A stretch of DNA of 64,000 nt from an uncultured Pelagibacteraceae bacterium (GCA_902628635.1 CACONQ010000001.1:1-64000); one strand, 5' to 3'. Positions 8,055-17,448 are shown, numbered from the stretch's first letter. Notes: a model not told the origin generated them from the letters alone. Numbers and translations are program-made.

Positions 8055-8537
8055 ATGAAATTAAAATCTTATAGTAAGCAACGAACGAGGTCCGTTCAAG
8101 GATTAAGATCTTTCAAAGATACATTGCCACTAAAAGTTAGAGGAATTTTAAAAAAAAAAGGACGCATATACTCTGAGTTGTTAGATAACTGGAGACATAT
8201 CGTAGGAAATGACTTATTTAAAATTTGTTATCCAAAATCATTTAAAAGTGAAAATAAATTCAGAGGAAGTCTTTTAGAAATAATGGTTAAAAGAGGACAT
8301 GAGGTAGATCTGGAATATTCCAAAAAAATAATAATCGAAAAGGTAAATAAATATTTTGAACAAAATATTCTTAAAAATATAAAGCTCATTACATTTGAGG
8401 GTGTTAACGATAAATTTAAAATAAAAAATAAAGAAAATGTGACAAAAAATGAGTATACAAAAAAAATATCAAATATTAATAATGATAAGATTAAAAATTC
8501 TTTATTAGAGATGAGTAAATATTTTAAAAAAATATGA
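8055..8537 (+). CDS. DUF721 / DciA-like protein
   Basis: A 160-residue basic protein with the DUF721 core at about residues 14-95 (LRSFKDTLPLKVRGILKKKG, LLDNWRHIVGNDLF, CYPKSFK, LLEIMVKRGHEVDLEYSK). The family includes DciA, the replicative-helicase loader used by bacteria that lack DnaC/DnaI, so a role in loading DnaB is likely but not proven. The C-terminal 50 residues are lysine/asparagine-rich and probably disordered. It overlaps the next gene by 4 bases (ATGA-type), starting a mutY-divergent operon DUF721 - DsbA-like - SMC, an order common in alphaproteobacteria. Confidence 0.8.
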   Translation: MKLKSYSKQRTRSVQGLRSFKDTLPLKVRGILKKKGRIYSELLDNWRHIVGNDLFKICYPKSFKSENKFRGSLLEIMVKRGHEVDLEYSKKIIIEKVNKYFEQNILKNIKLITFEGVNDKFKIKNKENVTKNEYTKKISNINNDKIKNSLLEMSKYFKKI

Positions 8538-9112
8538 AAAAATTTATTTTTAAACTTTTAATAATATTATTTTTATCACCTATTGCTAATTCGTCTGAAA
8601 TAAAAAAAATAGTTGAAGGTGATTTAAATGCTAAAATAAAAATTGTTGTTTACGAGTCTCTAACTTGTAGTCATTGCGCAAACTTTCATAAAGATGTCTA
8701 CCCTGAATTAAAAAATGAATTTGTTGATACTGGGTTAGTATCAATAGAATTTAGAAATTTTCCACTTGATATGGCTGCTTTCAACGCGGCAAAGATTGCA
8801 CATTGTAAGAATGATGGAAAATCAGAAATTCTTCATTTCTTGTATGCTAATCAAAGTAAATGGGTTAAAGGTAAGGATCTTAGTGAGTTTAATCAAAATT
8901 TACGTGATTTAGTTAAAGATCAAAATTTTAATATTAATTTTGATAAATGTTTGAATAATAAAGAAATGGAAGATCATATTCTTTCAGATCGAATCGAGGG
9001 GGTTAAGGAATTTCAAATAAATTCAACTCCTACTATTATTATTAATAATAAAAAATTTGAAAAAAGCCTTACATTTAAAAATTTAAAAAAATACTTACAA
9101 AAAATGATATAA
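8534..9112 (+). CDS. Exported DsbA-family thiol:disulfide oxidoreductase
   Basis: A 192-residue periplasmic thioredoxin-fold protein. It has a signal peptide (MKKFIFKLLIILFLSPIANS), then the strand IKIVVYESLTCSHCANFHKD containing the redox motif CSHC, and the cis-proline loop NSTPTIIIN near residue 166. The helical insertion between the thioredoxin halves is typical of DsbA/BdbD proteins. It is expected to introduce disulfides into exported proteins, working with a DsbB-like membrane partner not present in this window. Two further cysteines (in AHCKND and DKCLNN) may form a structural disulfide. It overlaps the DUF721 gene by 4 bases and is followed by smc after 7 bases. Confidence 0.85.
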   Translation: MKKFIFKLLIILFLSPIANSSEIKKIVEGDLNAKIKIVVYESLTCSHCANFHKDVYPELKNEFVDTGLVSIEFRNFPLDMAAFNAAKIAHCKNDGKSEILHFLYANQSKWVKGKDLSEFNQNLRDLVKDQNFNINFDKCLNNKEMEDHILSDRIEGVKEFQINSTPTIIINNKKFEKSLTFKNLKKYLQKMI

Positions 9113-9119
9113 GCATTTA

Positions 9120-11693
9120 ATGGAGTTTAAAAAAATTCAATTAAATGGTTTTAAATCGTTTGCCGAAAAAACAACCTTTATTATTGAAGATGGATTAACT
9201 GGAATTGTGGGACCAAACGGATGTGGAAAATCTAATATCGTTGAGTCATTAAGATGGTGCATGGGTGAAACCTCAGCAAAAAGTATGAGGGGATCAGGAA
9301 TGGAAGACGTAATTTTTTCTGGAACATCAAATAAACCATCAAAGAATATTGCAGAAGTTACAATTAATATTTCAAACGAAAATAAAGATGGTCCAATACA
9401 ATATAAAAATTTAGAAAATATAGAAATTAGAAGAAAAATAGAGAAAGATAAGGGATCAAAGTTTTATATTAATGGTAAGGAGGTAAGAGCAAAAGATGCC
9501 CAAATGTTTTTTGCAGATCTGTCCACAGGTGCGCATTCTCCTTCAATTATTAGCCAAGGCAGAATTGGAGCTTTAGTAACTGCAAAGCCAACTGATAGAC
9601 GAGCGGTTTTAGAGGAAGCAGCAGGCATTGCAGGTCTGCATGTAAGAAGGCATGAAGCAGAATTAAGACTTAGTGCAGCAGAAAATAATTTAAAACGTGC
9701 AGATGAGCTAAGAAGGCAGCAAGAAAGACAATTACTAAATCTTAAAAAGCAAGCTGAGGAGGCCACAAAATATAAAACTATATCTGAAGAAATTAAAAAG
9801 ATTGAAGCCGGACTATATTATTTAAGACTAAAGGATATTGATCATGAAATAAAACTAGAAAATGAAATCAATGAAGAAGCAGACAGTGAAGTACAAAAGT
9901 TTAATGATAAAATAAATGAATTAGAAAATAAAATCCAGGAAGAAACCAATAGAGTTAATCCTGTAAGAGATAAGAATTATGAGATTTTGTCAAAAGTTCA
10001 AAGACTTAACTTGGAGCTTAAAAGCTTGGATGATGAGAATGATAGAATTGAAAAAGAAATTGAAAATATAAAAAGTTCTCTTAAAACTATTGAGGAAGAT
10101 ACAGATAGAGAAAAAAGTATAATTATTGACGCTAATTCAAACGAGAAAAGACTAAAAGAGGAAAAGCAAGAATTAATAGAAATTGACTCAAAATATTATG
10201 ATACTGAAAAACAATCTAATGCTGACCTAGAAGTTGCCAAAAACGATCTAAAGAATGAACAAGAAAAAGTTGATAATCTTTTAAAGAATTTTAGCTCTGA
10301 AAGCTTAAAAAAAAATCTTCATACGATAAATGAGGTAAAATCAAATATCGATAAAATTATTCAATTACTAAACTCTAACAATAGTTCAGAAGCATTAGTT
10401 GTACTTGAAACATGCAAAACAACTTTAAATTTTCTAGTACAAACTATTAATGAAAATGACGACCATAAAAAAATATCAGATATAAGCTCAAAAAATGAAA
10501 CCATAAAAAAACTTCAAGAAGTTTACGCAGATATTTATAGTAAAAATCAAAATCTTAAAAAAGAATCCATCAAGAGAAGTGAAAGAGTTAAAACTATTGA
10601 TAAAGAAATTGATAGCTGGAGAAATCTTTTAAAAAATTCAGAAAAAATGGTTCAAGAATTAAGGGAGAGAAAAAATAAATTAAATTTTAAATTTACTGAA
10701 CTAGAAAAACAACCCCAATCACAAGCAGAAAAAAAGGGACAAATTTCTGAAAACCTAAGATTATCCGAAAATGAAAAAAATGAGAATGAAACTTTAATTG
10801 AGGAAATTGATAAAAAAATAAGTAATCTCAGGGAGGAATTGGATAAAATTAAAGAAAGCTCAATTGAAATAAGAGAAAGAAAAGCAAGTTCTGGTGCAAC
10901 AATTGAAGGACTAAATAAAAGAAGAAATGATTTATTAGAAAGAATAGATACTGAGCTAAACTTAAACGAAAATAATATTCTTGAATATTCTAATTTAGAT
11001 AAAGAGGAAGAATTTCCTGATGCCGTTTCTCAGGAAGAAATGCTCGATGAAAAAAAACGGGAAAGAGAAAAGCTTGGATCAGTAAATTTAAGAGCAGATG
11101 AGGAAACAACAAAATATGAGACTGAAATTAAAAAAATGGAAACAGATAGACAAGACCTTGTTCAAGCAATTACAAAACTGAAAGAAAGCATAAATGAACT
11201 TAATCAAAAAGGTCGAGAACGACTTCTTGAGGCATTTGAGAGAGTGAATAGAAAATTTAATGAAGTTTACACAAAACTTTTTAACGGAGGTAATGCGAAG
11301 CTTGAGCTTGTAGACTCTGATGATCCGCTAGATGCAGGTTTAGAATTGCTAGTTAGTCCTCCTGGAAAAAGGCTCCAATCGATAACACTTTTATCAGGAG
11401 GTGAACAAGCATTGACTGCACTATCTCTGATATTCGCAGTTTTTTTATCTAACCCTTCCCCTATATGTGTCTTGGACGAGGTTGATGCTCCACTTGATGA
11501 TGCCAATGTAACAAGGTTCTGCAATTTATTAGATGAATTAACAAAAATAACCCAGACACGGTTTATAATAGTAACACACCATGCATTAACAATGTCAAAA
11601 ATGAATAAATTATATGGAGTTACTATGCCTGAAAAAGGAATAAGTCAGTTAGTTGCTGTTGATCTTCAAAAAGCAGAGAGCATGGTTGCTTGA
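9120..11693 (+). CDS. smc: Chromosome segregation ATPase SMC, short form without visible hinge
   Basis: Structural-maintenance-of-chromosomes ATPase. N-terminal head: QLNGFKSFAEKT, Walker A GIVGPNGCGKSNIVES (about residue 28), Q-loop FSGTSNK and SPSIISQGRIGA. C-terminal head: LGSVNLRADEE, signature LLSGGEQALTALSLIFA and Walker B ICVLDEVDAPLDDAN. Between them are two heptad-rich arms, about residues 178-400 and 460-697. The product is only 857 residues, whereas bacterial SMC is usually about 1150-1200. At the exact middle (about 400-460) there is no glycine-rich hinge domain, only a helical-hairpin-like stretch around LLNSNNSSEALVVLETCKTT. No frameshift or broken frame is seen. Dimerisation would therefore have to differ from standard SMC. 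scpA and scpB are not in this window. Confidence 0.9.
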   Translation: MEFKKIQLNGFKSFAEKTTFIIEDGLTGIVGPNGCGKSNIVESLRWCMGETSAKSMRGSGMEDVIFSGTSNKPSKNIAEVTINISNENKDGPIQYKNLENIEIRRKIEKDKGSKFYINGKEVRAKDAQMFFADLSTGAHSPSIISQGRIGALVTAKPTDRRAVLEEAAGIAGLHVRRHEAELRLSAAENNLKRADELRRQQERQLLNLKKQAEEATKYKTISEEIKKIEAGLYYLRLKDIDHEIKLENEINEEADSEVQKFNDKINELENKIQEETNRVNPVRDKNYEILSKVQRLNLELKSLDDENDRIEKEIENIKSSLKTIEEDTDREKSIIIDANSNEKRLKEEKQELIEIDSKYYDTEKQSNADLEVAKNDLKNEQEKVDNLLKNFSSESLKKNLHTINEVKSNIDKIIQLLNSNNSSEALVVLETCKTTLNFLVQTINENDDHKKISDISSKNETIKKLQEVYADIYSKNQNLKKESIKRSERVKTIDKEIDSWRNLLKNSEKMVQELRERKNKLNFKFTELEKQPQSQAEKKGQISENLRLSENEKNENETLIEEIDKKISNLREELDKIKESSIEIRERKASSGATIEGLNKRRNDLLERIDTELNLNENNILEYSNLDKEEEFPDAVSQEEMLDEKKREREKLGSVNLRADEETTKYETEIKKMETDRQDLVQAITKLKESINELNQKGRERLLEAFERVNRKFNEVYTKLFNGGNAKLELVDSDDPLDAGLELLVSPPGKRLQSITLLSGGEQALTALSLIFAVFLSNPSPICVLDEVDAPLDDANVTRFCNLLDELTKITQTRFIIVTHHALTMSKMNKLYGVTMPEKGISQLVAVDLQKAESMVA

Positions 11694-11702
11694 TCAAGAA
11701 AA

Positions 11703-11981
11703 ATGTCTGATAAAAAATTTAAAACTCGCCTTGAAATTGCAAAAAATAAAATATCAAGAAAAAGTAACGAAAATACTGGAAATAAATCCTCAGTTTTAGG
11801 GATGGCTTTTAAAATGAGCACCGAATTTGTGGCCGCAGTAGCAGTAGGGACCATTATTGGGTTTATTTTTGACAATTGGTTTGGTACTAAACCATGGTTA
11901 ATTTTAATATTTTTTTTTGTTGGTGTTGTGGCGGGAATTATGAACGTGATAAAATCTGCAAAAAACATGCAAATAAAGTAA
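11703..11981 (+). CDS. atpI: ATP synthase protein I
   Basis: A 92-residue membrane protein at the head of the F0 genes. A basic soluble N-terminus of about 30 residues is followed by two transmembrane helices (about 42-62, containing EFVAAVAVGTIIGFIFD, and 67-86, containing WLILIFFFVGVVAGIMN). This matches AtpI, which helps assemble the c-ring or supports Mg2+ supply in some bacteria. It begins 9 bases after the smc stop and ends 4 bases before atpB, so it may be carried on the smc transcript. Confidence 0.85.
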   Translation: MSDKKFKTRLEIAKNKISRKSNENTGNKSSVLGMAFKMSTEFVAAVAVGTIIGFIFDNWFGTKPWLILIFFFVGVVAGIMNVIKSAKNMQIK

Positions 11982-11985
11982 ACTT

Positions 11986-12720
11986 ATGGCAGCAAATCCA
12001 ATGACTCAATTCGAGGTTTATCGAATTGGACCTGAAATAAAAATCAATCAAATAGATATATCTTTTACTAACGCTAGCTTATTCATGATTATAAGTGCTT
12101 TGAGCATATTATTAATTTTTAATTTAGGCTCCTCAAAAAAAAATATTATTCCAACTAAAATTCAACTTCTTGCAGAGCTTAGTTATAGTTTTATATCAAA
12201 AATGATAAGTGATACTGCTGGTAATAAAGGAAAACCGTATTTTAACCTAATATTCTCTTTATTCATGTTCGTTCTTTTTTGTAATATGTTTGGTATGTTA
12301 CCCTACTCGTTTACTGTAACGAGCCATATAATCGTAACCTTTTTTCTTGCAGCATTAATTTTTATTGGGGTCACTGTAATTGGATTTATAAAACATGGCT
12401 TTGGATATTTAAAACTCTTTGTGCCGAGTGGAGTCCCTTTAGTTCTTTTGCCATTAATAGTAGTCATTGAAATTATATCATATCTTAGCAGGCCTATAAG
12501 CTTATCGGTTCGTTTGTTTGCAAATATGATGGCTGGTCATACAATGATGAAGGTTTTTGGAAGTTTCGTAATAAGCCTTGGAATAGTTGGTGGTTGGCTT
12601 CCACTAAGTTTTTCGGTTGCTTTAACAGGTTTGGAGATATTAGTTGCTTTTCTTCAGGCTTATGTTTTTGCAATTTTAACATGCATATATCTAAATGATG
12701 CATTAAATTTACACCATTAA
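11986..12720 (+). CDS. atpB: ATP synthase F0 subunit a
   Basis: Membrane half-channel subunit of F0F1 ATP synthase, 244 residues. The essential arginine is in LSVRLFANMMAGH (about residue 176), and the C-terminal helix with LEILVAFLQAYVFAILTCIYL carries the conserved Gln. The N-terminus FEVYRIGPEIKINQIDISFTN matches the alphaproteobacterial form. Several transmembrane helices are visible. It is the second gene of atpI-atpB-atpE-atpF'-atpF. No F1 genes are in the window, as expected for alphaproteobacteria, which keep F0 and F1 in separate operons. Confidence 0.96.
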   Translation: MAANPMTQFEVYRIGPEIKINQIDISFTNASLFMIISALSILLIFNLGSSKKNIIPTKIQLLAELSYSFISKMISDTAGNKGKPYFNLIFSLFMFVLFCNMFGMLPYSFTVTSHIIVTFFLAALIFIGVTVIGFIKHGFGYLKLFVPSGVPLVLLPLIVVIEIISYLSRPISLSVRLFANMMAGHTMMKVFGSFVISLGIVGGWLPLSFSVALTGLEILVAFLQAYVFAILTCIYLNDALNLHH

Positions 12721-12734
12721 CAATAGGAGGAATA

Positions 12735-12962
12735 ATGGAACTAGAGGCAGCAAAAATGATTGGCGCAGGATTGGCAGCCATAGCTCTTGCAGGTGCAGGG
12801 GTAGGTATAGGAATTATTTTTGGTAATTACCTATCAGGTGCTATGAGAAATCCATCCGCAGCTCAAAAGCAATTTCCTAACTTACTTTTAGGGTTTGCAT
12901 TAGCTGAAGCTACAGGATTGTTTGGATTAGTAGTTGCGTTGATAATTTTATTTGCATTTTAA
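12735..12962 (+). CDS. atpE: ATP synthase F0 subunit c
   Basis: 75-residue rotor-ring subunit. Two hydrophobic helices flank the polar loop SGAMRNPSAAQKQ; the proton-binding carboxylate is the Glu in FALAEATGLFGL. The first helix (AGLAAIALAGAGVGIGIIFGN) has the GxGxGxG-type packing motif and no Gln of the sodium-binding type, so the ring should use protons. A strong ribosome binding site AGGAGG lies 7 bases before the ATG, in line with the high copy number of this subunit. Confidence 0.97.
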   Translation: MELEAAKMIGAGLAAIALAGAGVGIGIIFGNYLSGAMRNPSAAQKQFPNLLLGFALAEATGLFGLVVALIILFAF

Positions 12963-12965
12963 TTG

Positions 12966-13556
12966 ATGTTAAAAAAAATTATTTTTTTTAATTTACTATT
13001 TAGCACTTTTATTACTCAAATTTCTAAAAGTGCTGAGAGTGGAGGTATGCCTCAGCTAAATCCTGAATTTTGGATTTCTCAAATTTTTTGGTTGATCATT
13101 TCGTTTGGAGTTTTGTTTATAGTACTATCAAAATTTATTCTTCCAAAAATAAGAAACAATATTGAGCTTAGAAAGTCTGAGATACTTGATAATATTGAGA
13201 CTGCTGAAAAACAGAAAACTGAGGCTGAAAATACATTAAAAAACTATGATGAGCTAATAAGAAAAAGTAAAAATGAAGCCAAAAATTATTTTAATGATGC
13301 AAGAAAAAAAATAATTGAAGATATAGAAAAAAAAAAGCAGATATTAGATAAAGAAATAAATATCGAGATTAGCAAAGCCGAGGCTGAAGTTGCCGAATTA
13401 GTAAACAAAGCTCCAGAAAAAATCCAGAAAATTGCAATCGAAACATCTTCTGATCTAATTCGCCAATTAATTGGTGAAGAGGTGAACAATAGTAGCATAT
13501 CTGCAATTGTCGATGATCTTTATAAGAAAAATAAAGGTAGGTATTATGGCAATTGA
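12966..13556 (+). CDS. atpF': ATP synthase F0 subunit b' (b2)
   Basis: One of two peripheral-stalk subunits, as in alphaproteobacteria and cyanobacteria. An N-terminal hydrophobic stretch (about residues 4-20) is followed by SGGMPQLNPEFWISQIFWLIISFGVLFIVLSKFILPKI-type sequence, the membrane anchor of b', and then about 120 residues of charged coiled coil. The ATG at 12966 is chosen over a TTG at 12963, three bases after the atpE stop. The ending overlaps the start of atpF by 11 bases, which suggests coupled translation of the two stalk subunits. Confidence 0.9.
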   Translation: MLKKIIFFNLLFSTFITQISKSAESGGMPQLNPEFWISQIFWLIISFGVLFIVLSKFILPKIRNNIELRKSEILDNIETAEKQKTEAENTLKNYDELIRKSKNEAKNYFNDARKKIIEDIEKKKQILDKEINIEISKAEAEVAELVNKAPEKIQKIAIETSSDLIRQLIGEEVNNSSISAIVDDLYKKNKGRYYGN

Positions 13557-14043
13557 TGCAACATTTTGGGTAGCAGTATCATTTATAATTTTCATTTTAG
13601 CTTTAGTTTATTTAAAGATTCCAAATAAAATAAATGAAACTTTAAGTAAAATGATTATGGATATTAAGAATGAAATCGATGAGAGTGAAAAACTTCGTAA
13701 TGAATCAAAGGTATTATTAAATAATGCTCAGAGTAAACTTGAGCAAGCAAAAATAGAAACTAAAAAAATTCAACAACAAGCTAAAAAGGATAGCGAAAAT
13801 TTAATTTTAGAAATGAATGATAAATTTCATAAATCAGCTGAAATCAAAAAAAATTTAGCACAAACAAAGATCTCACAAATGAAAAATCAAGCTTTAAAAG
13901 ATATTAAAAATACATCAGTAAAAATAGCTGTAGACTCAGTAAAAAAGATTCTTTCAACTTCTGTTGACCGGTCCAAGTTAGACAATTTATTTGATAAAAA
14001 TTTAGAGGAAAGCAAGGAACTTCTAAATAAAATTAATTCTTAA
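13546..14043 (+). CDS. atpF: ATP synthase F0 subunit b
   Basis: Second peripheral-stalk subunit, 165 residues. It starts MAIDATFWVAVSFIIFILAL, a single membrane anchor directly at the N-terminus, followed by a long heptad-containing helix (about residues 40-150). The ATG at 13546 is preceded by AGGTAGG inside the end of atpF'; longer upstream starts would add a hydrophilic extension unlike the family. Last gene of the F0 cluster. 44 AT-rich bases separate it from crtI. Confidence 0.9.
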   Translation: MAIDATFWVAVSFIIFILALVYLKIPNKINETLSKMIMDIKNEIDESEKLRNESKVLLNNAQSKLEQAKIETKKIQQQAKKDSENLILEMNDKFHKSAEIKKNLAQTKISQMKNQALKDIKNTSVKIAVDSVKKILSTSVDRSKLDNLFDKNLEESKELLNKINS

Positions 14044-14087
14044 AGATAATTTCGTTACTTTTTTAAAAAATAATATAAATTACAATA

Positions 14088-15548
14088 ATGAATTCAATTG
14101 TAATTGGTTCTGGTTTTGGTGGTTTAGCTGCTGCTCTCCGCATTAAAGCTAAAGGCCATAAAGTAACTTTAGTTGAAAAACACCAAGATCTTGGAGGAAG
14201 AGCAAGAGTTTTCAAAAGAAATGGATTTACTTACGATGGTGGCCCTACTGTAATTACTGCTCCATATTTAATAAATGAATTATTTGAATTATTCCAAAAA
14301 GACCCAAAAAATTATATTGAATTATCTCCTCTCAACACTTGGTATCAATTTGTTTTTGAAGACAATTCAAAGTTTAATTACTCAGGTAATGAAACTGAAA
14401 TGAAGAGTCAAATTGAAAAAATTAGTAAAGAGGATGTTAGGGGATACGAAAACTTGGTTAGTTTTACAAAAAAGATTTTTGATAAAGGATTTACAGAACT
14501 TGCTGATGTGCCCTTTGATAAACCTTTTGTTATGATGAAGCAACTACCCGCTCTACTGAAACTTAAAAGTTATAAATCAGTTTATTCTCTAGTCTCCTCG
14601 TATATTAAAAATGAAAAATTGAGGAGAATGCTAAGTATGCATCCTCTTTTAGTTGGAGGAAATCCTTTCACGACAACATCTATTTATGGATTAATTTTAT
14701 ATTTAGAAAAAAAATGGGGAATACATTACTCTATGGGTGGCACTGGAAATATCGTAAAGGGTTTAGAAAAATTAATGACTGAAGTAGGTATCCAAATAAT
14801 TAAAGGTCACGAAGTTAAAAAAATTATCTCAACCGGTAATAAAATAACTGGTATAGAGTTAGATGATAAAACTTATATCAAAGCAGATAATGTTATATGC
14901 AACGCTGATCCGCCAGCTGTTTATGAAAAAATGTTAAATGGAAATGCCAATAAGTCTATTTTATTTCAATGGAAAAAAAGAAGAATGGAATATTCAATGG
15001 GTCTCTTTGTTTACTATTTTGGAACAAAAATAAAATATCAAAACATAGAACATCATACAATAAAATTTGGTAATAAATATAAAGAGCATCTTGATGATAT
15101 ATTTGAAAATAAAAAATTGAACGATGATATTAGTTATTATCTTCATAGACCGTCTGCGACTGATAAATCTATGGCCCCCAATGGAAAAGATTGTTTTTAT
15201 GTCTTGGTCCCAGTGCCTAATAACCAGTCAAAAATTAATTGGTCTATAGAGGGTGAGAAAATGAAAAATTTAGTAATTAATAAAATGGAAAAAGATTTAA
15301 TGCCAAACTTAAAGAACAACATTGTTGAAGATTTTTATTTGACACCTGATTACTTTGAAAACGATCTTAATACTAAATATGGTTCAGGTTTTTCAATTCA
15401 GCCAAAATTCTCGCAATCAGCTTATTTTAGATTTCATAATAAATCTGAGATATATGATGGACTTTATTTTGTTGGAGCGGGAACCCATCCAGGAGCTGGT
15501 GTGCCAGGAGTTCTATCTTCGGCTAAAGTTTTAGATAAAATTCTCTGA
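14088..15548 (+). CDS. crtI: Phytoene desaturase
   Basis: Converts phytoene to lycopene by four desaturations. 486 residues with an N-terminal FAD-binding motif VIGSGFGGLAAALRIKAKG, the adjoining GGRARVFKRNGFTYDGGPT, and the C-terminal FAD signature YFVGAGTHPGAGVPGVLSSA. It starts the set crtI-crtB-crtY-blh, in which each gene overlaps or nearly touches the next (crtB starts inside the crtI stop, TGATG). The 44-base AT-rich gap before it contains a TATAAA-like hexamer near 14073, but no convincing -35, so it may also be read from the F0 genes. crtE (GGPP synthase) is not in this cluster. Confidence 0.95.
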   Translation: MNSIVIGSGFGGLAAALRIKAKGHKVTLVEKHQDLGGRARVFKRNGFTYDGGPTVITAPYLINELFELFQKDPKNYIELSPLNTWYQFVFEDNSKFNYSGNETEMKSQIEKISKEDVRGYENLVSFTKKIFDKGFTELADVPFDKPFVMMKQLPALLKLKSYKSVYSLVSSYIKNEKLRRMLSMHPLLVGGNPFTTTSIYGLILYLEKKWGIHYSMGGTGNIVKGLEKLMTEVGIQIIKGHEVKKIISTGNKITGIELDDKTYIKADNVICNADPPAVYEKMLNGNANKSILFQWKKRRMEYSMGLFVYYFGTKIKYQNIEHHTIKFGNKYKEHLDDIFENKKLNDDISYYLHRPSATDKSMAPNGKDCFYVLVPVPNNQSKINWSIEGEKMKNLVINKMEKDLMPNLKNNIVEDFYLTPDYFENDLNTKYGSGFSIQPKFSQSAYFRFHNKSEIYDGLYFVGAGTHPGAGVPGVLSSAKVLDKIL

Positions 15549-16396
15549 TGTCCCAAAATCTATTATCAATTTATGCAAAATCGTTTAATTGGGCTGGTTT
15601 TTTTTTACCTAAAAAAACTTATAGACAATGCTCTGATTTGTATGATTTTTGTAGAACCTTAGACGATATAGCTGACAAAAACCAAGATTTACAAATAAAA
15701 AGGAAATTATTCAATGATTTTAAACAAGATTTTATTAATAAAAATTTAAAAAATAAAAATATTAATAAAATTTATGAACTGAGTAATAATTTTAATATTT
15801 CTAGTAAAATAATATTAGATTTATTTGATGGAGTTGAGTCAGATTTAAAAGATAGTGTAAAATTAAAAACAAATAATGAATTAATTATATATTCATATCA
15901 AGTTGCGGGCACTGTAGGTCTGATGATGGCTAAAATACTAAATGTTAAATCAAAGGATTCACTTAGGTCAGCAATAGATCTAGGTATTGCAATGCAGTTA
16001 ACAAACATTGCACGAGATGTAATTGAAGATGACAATCGAAACAGAAAGTATATAAACCTCAATTTTGATGATATTAGGGAAACATTAAAACTCGCTGATA
16101 TTTTTTATGAAAGTTCATTTAAATCTATAAATAAAATTCCATTGAATTGCAGATTTGCAATTATTATTGCAAGAAGAGTATATAGGCAGATAGGAAATGA
16201 AATTCTTAAAAGGAAAAATATAGAAAATTATAAGAATTCAGGAAAAATTTATGTATCTAATTTAGGTAAACTAAATCAAACTATTTTGAGTATTTTAGAC
16301 TTTATTAGACTACTATTTATTAAATCAGACGAGCATTTACGAAAAAATGAACATAATATAATTAATGAAAAAATAAATTTAGATGAAAGATTTTGA
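15548..16396 (+). CDS. crtB: Phytoene synthase
   Basis: Condenses two geranylgeranyl diphosphates into phytoene. 282 residues; both Asp-rich Mg2+-binding motifs of the squalene/phytoene synthase family are present: DFCRTLDDIAD at about residues 28-38 and LTNIARDVIEDDNRN at about 150. The YQVAGTVGLMMA helix is also typical. Translation is coupled to crtI by a one-base overlap. The last 14 bases overlap crtY. Confidence 0.95.
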   Translation: MSQNLLSIYAKSFNWAGFFLPKKTYRQCSDLYDFCRTLDDIADKNQDLQIKRKLFNDFKQDFINKNLKNKNINKIYELSNNFNISSKIILDLFDGVESDLKDSVKLKTNNELIIYSYQVAGTVGLMMAKILNVKSKDSLRSAIDLGIAMQLTNIARDVIEDDNRNRKYINLNFDDIRETLKLADIFYESSFKSINKIPLNCRFAIIIARRVYRQIGNEILKRKNIENYKNSGKIYVSNLGKLNQTILSILDFIRLLFIKSDEHLRKNEHNIINEKINLDERF

Positions 16397-17447
16397 TTAC
16401 ATAATAATTGGAGGAGGTTGTGCCGGTCTATCATTAGCTTATGAGCTCAACTTATATAAAAAATTCGAAAATAAAACATTAGCAATTATTGAACCAAGAG
16501 AGGAATATAAAAGGGATAAAACCTGGTCTTTTTGGAAAGTTATAGATCATAATTTTGATGATTGCGTTAAAAAGAGTTGGAATAATTTTACAATAAATTC
16601 CAAAGTGGAGACACAACATTTACAAAGTAATGATTATCCATATCAAAGTATAGATAGTGGCTTATTTTACTCAAAAATTATAAATGAATTAAAGAAGAAC
16701 AAAAATATAATTTTTTTGAAAGATATTAGAGAAATAGATATAAATAATTCGTTCATTTTTAATAGTGTTCCATTGCCGGTTAAAAATAATGATAATAACT
16801 TATGGCAACATTTTTGTGGAATTGAAATTGAAACAAAAAAAAATACTTTTGACGATAGTATAATAAATTTAATGGATTTTGATTGTGACCAAAGGAATAG
16901 TGTGCATTTTTTTTATACTCTACCTTATTCACCCAACAAAGCTTTAGTAGAAACTACATGGTTATCAAAAATGTCTGACGAAGAAAAAGATTATGATAAT
17001 CAACTTAAGAATTACATTGAAAATAATTTAAAAATTAAAGATTATAATATTGTTTATAAAGAAGTTGGTGCAATTCCACTTTTTTATCCCCCAAGTTATA
17101 ATAAAAGAAATAAAATAGATATTGGTACAGCGGGTGGCATGACCAGACTTAGCACAGGTTATACTTTTTTAAACATTCAAGAACAAAGTAAATATATAAG
17201 AGAAAATATTGAAAATATTTTTGATTTAAAAAGGTATGAAATAAATAAAAAATACCAATTTTTAGATAAAATTTTCCTTAATGTATTAAAGAAAAATCCA
17301 AAGAGAATGTCTAATATATTCTTTAAAATGTTTAAGACCTCACCAAATACCGTTATAAAATTTTTATCTAATAAAAGTAATTTTTTGGAAGATTTAACTA
17401 TTATATCTAAAATGCCAAAATGGATTTTTTTAAAGGAATTATTTTAA
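16383..17447 (+). CDS. crtY: Lycopene beta-cyclase
   Basis: Cyclises both ends of lycopene to beta-carotene. The 354-residue product has the N-terminal dinucleotide-binding motif DYIIIGGGCAGLSLAYEL, the following KTWSFW segment typical of CrtY, and the C-terminal GTAGGMTRLSTGYTFLN motif of the cyclase family. Membrane association is expected through the lipid-soluble substrate. It overlaps crtB by 14 bases and ends 1 base before blh. Confidence 0.94.
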   Translation: MKDFDYIIIGGGCAGLSLAYELNLYKKFENKTLAIIEPREEYKRDKTWSFWKVIDHNFDDCVKKSWNNFTINSKVETQHLQSNDYPYQSIDSGLFYSKIINELKKNKNIIFLKDIREIDINNSFIFNSVPLPVKNNDNNLWQHFCGIEIETKKNTFDDSIINLMDFDCDQRNSVHFFYTLPYSPNKALVETTWLSKMSDEEKDYDNQLKNYIENNLKIKDYNIVYKEVGAIPLFYPPSYNKRNKIDIGTAGGMTRLSTGYTFLNIQEQSKYIRENIENIFDLKRYEINKKYQFLDKIFLNVLKKNPKRMSNIFFKMFKTSPNTVIKFLSNKSNFLEDLTIISKMPKWIFLKELF

Positions 17448-17448
17448 T

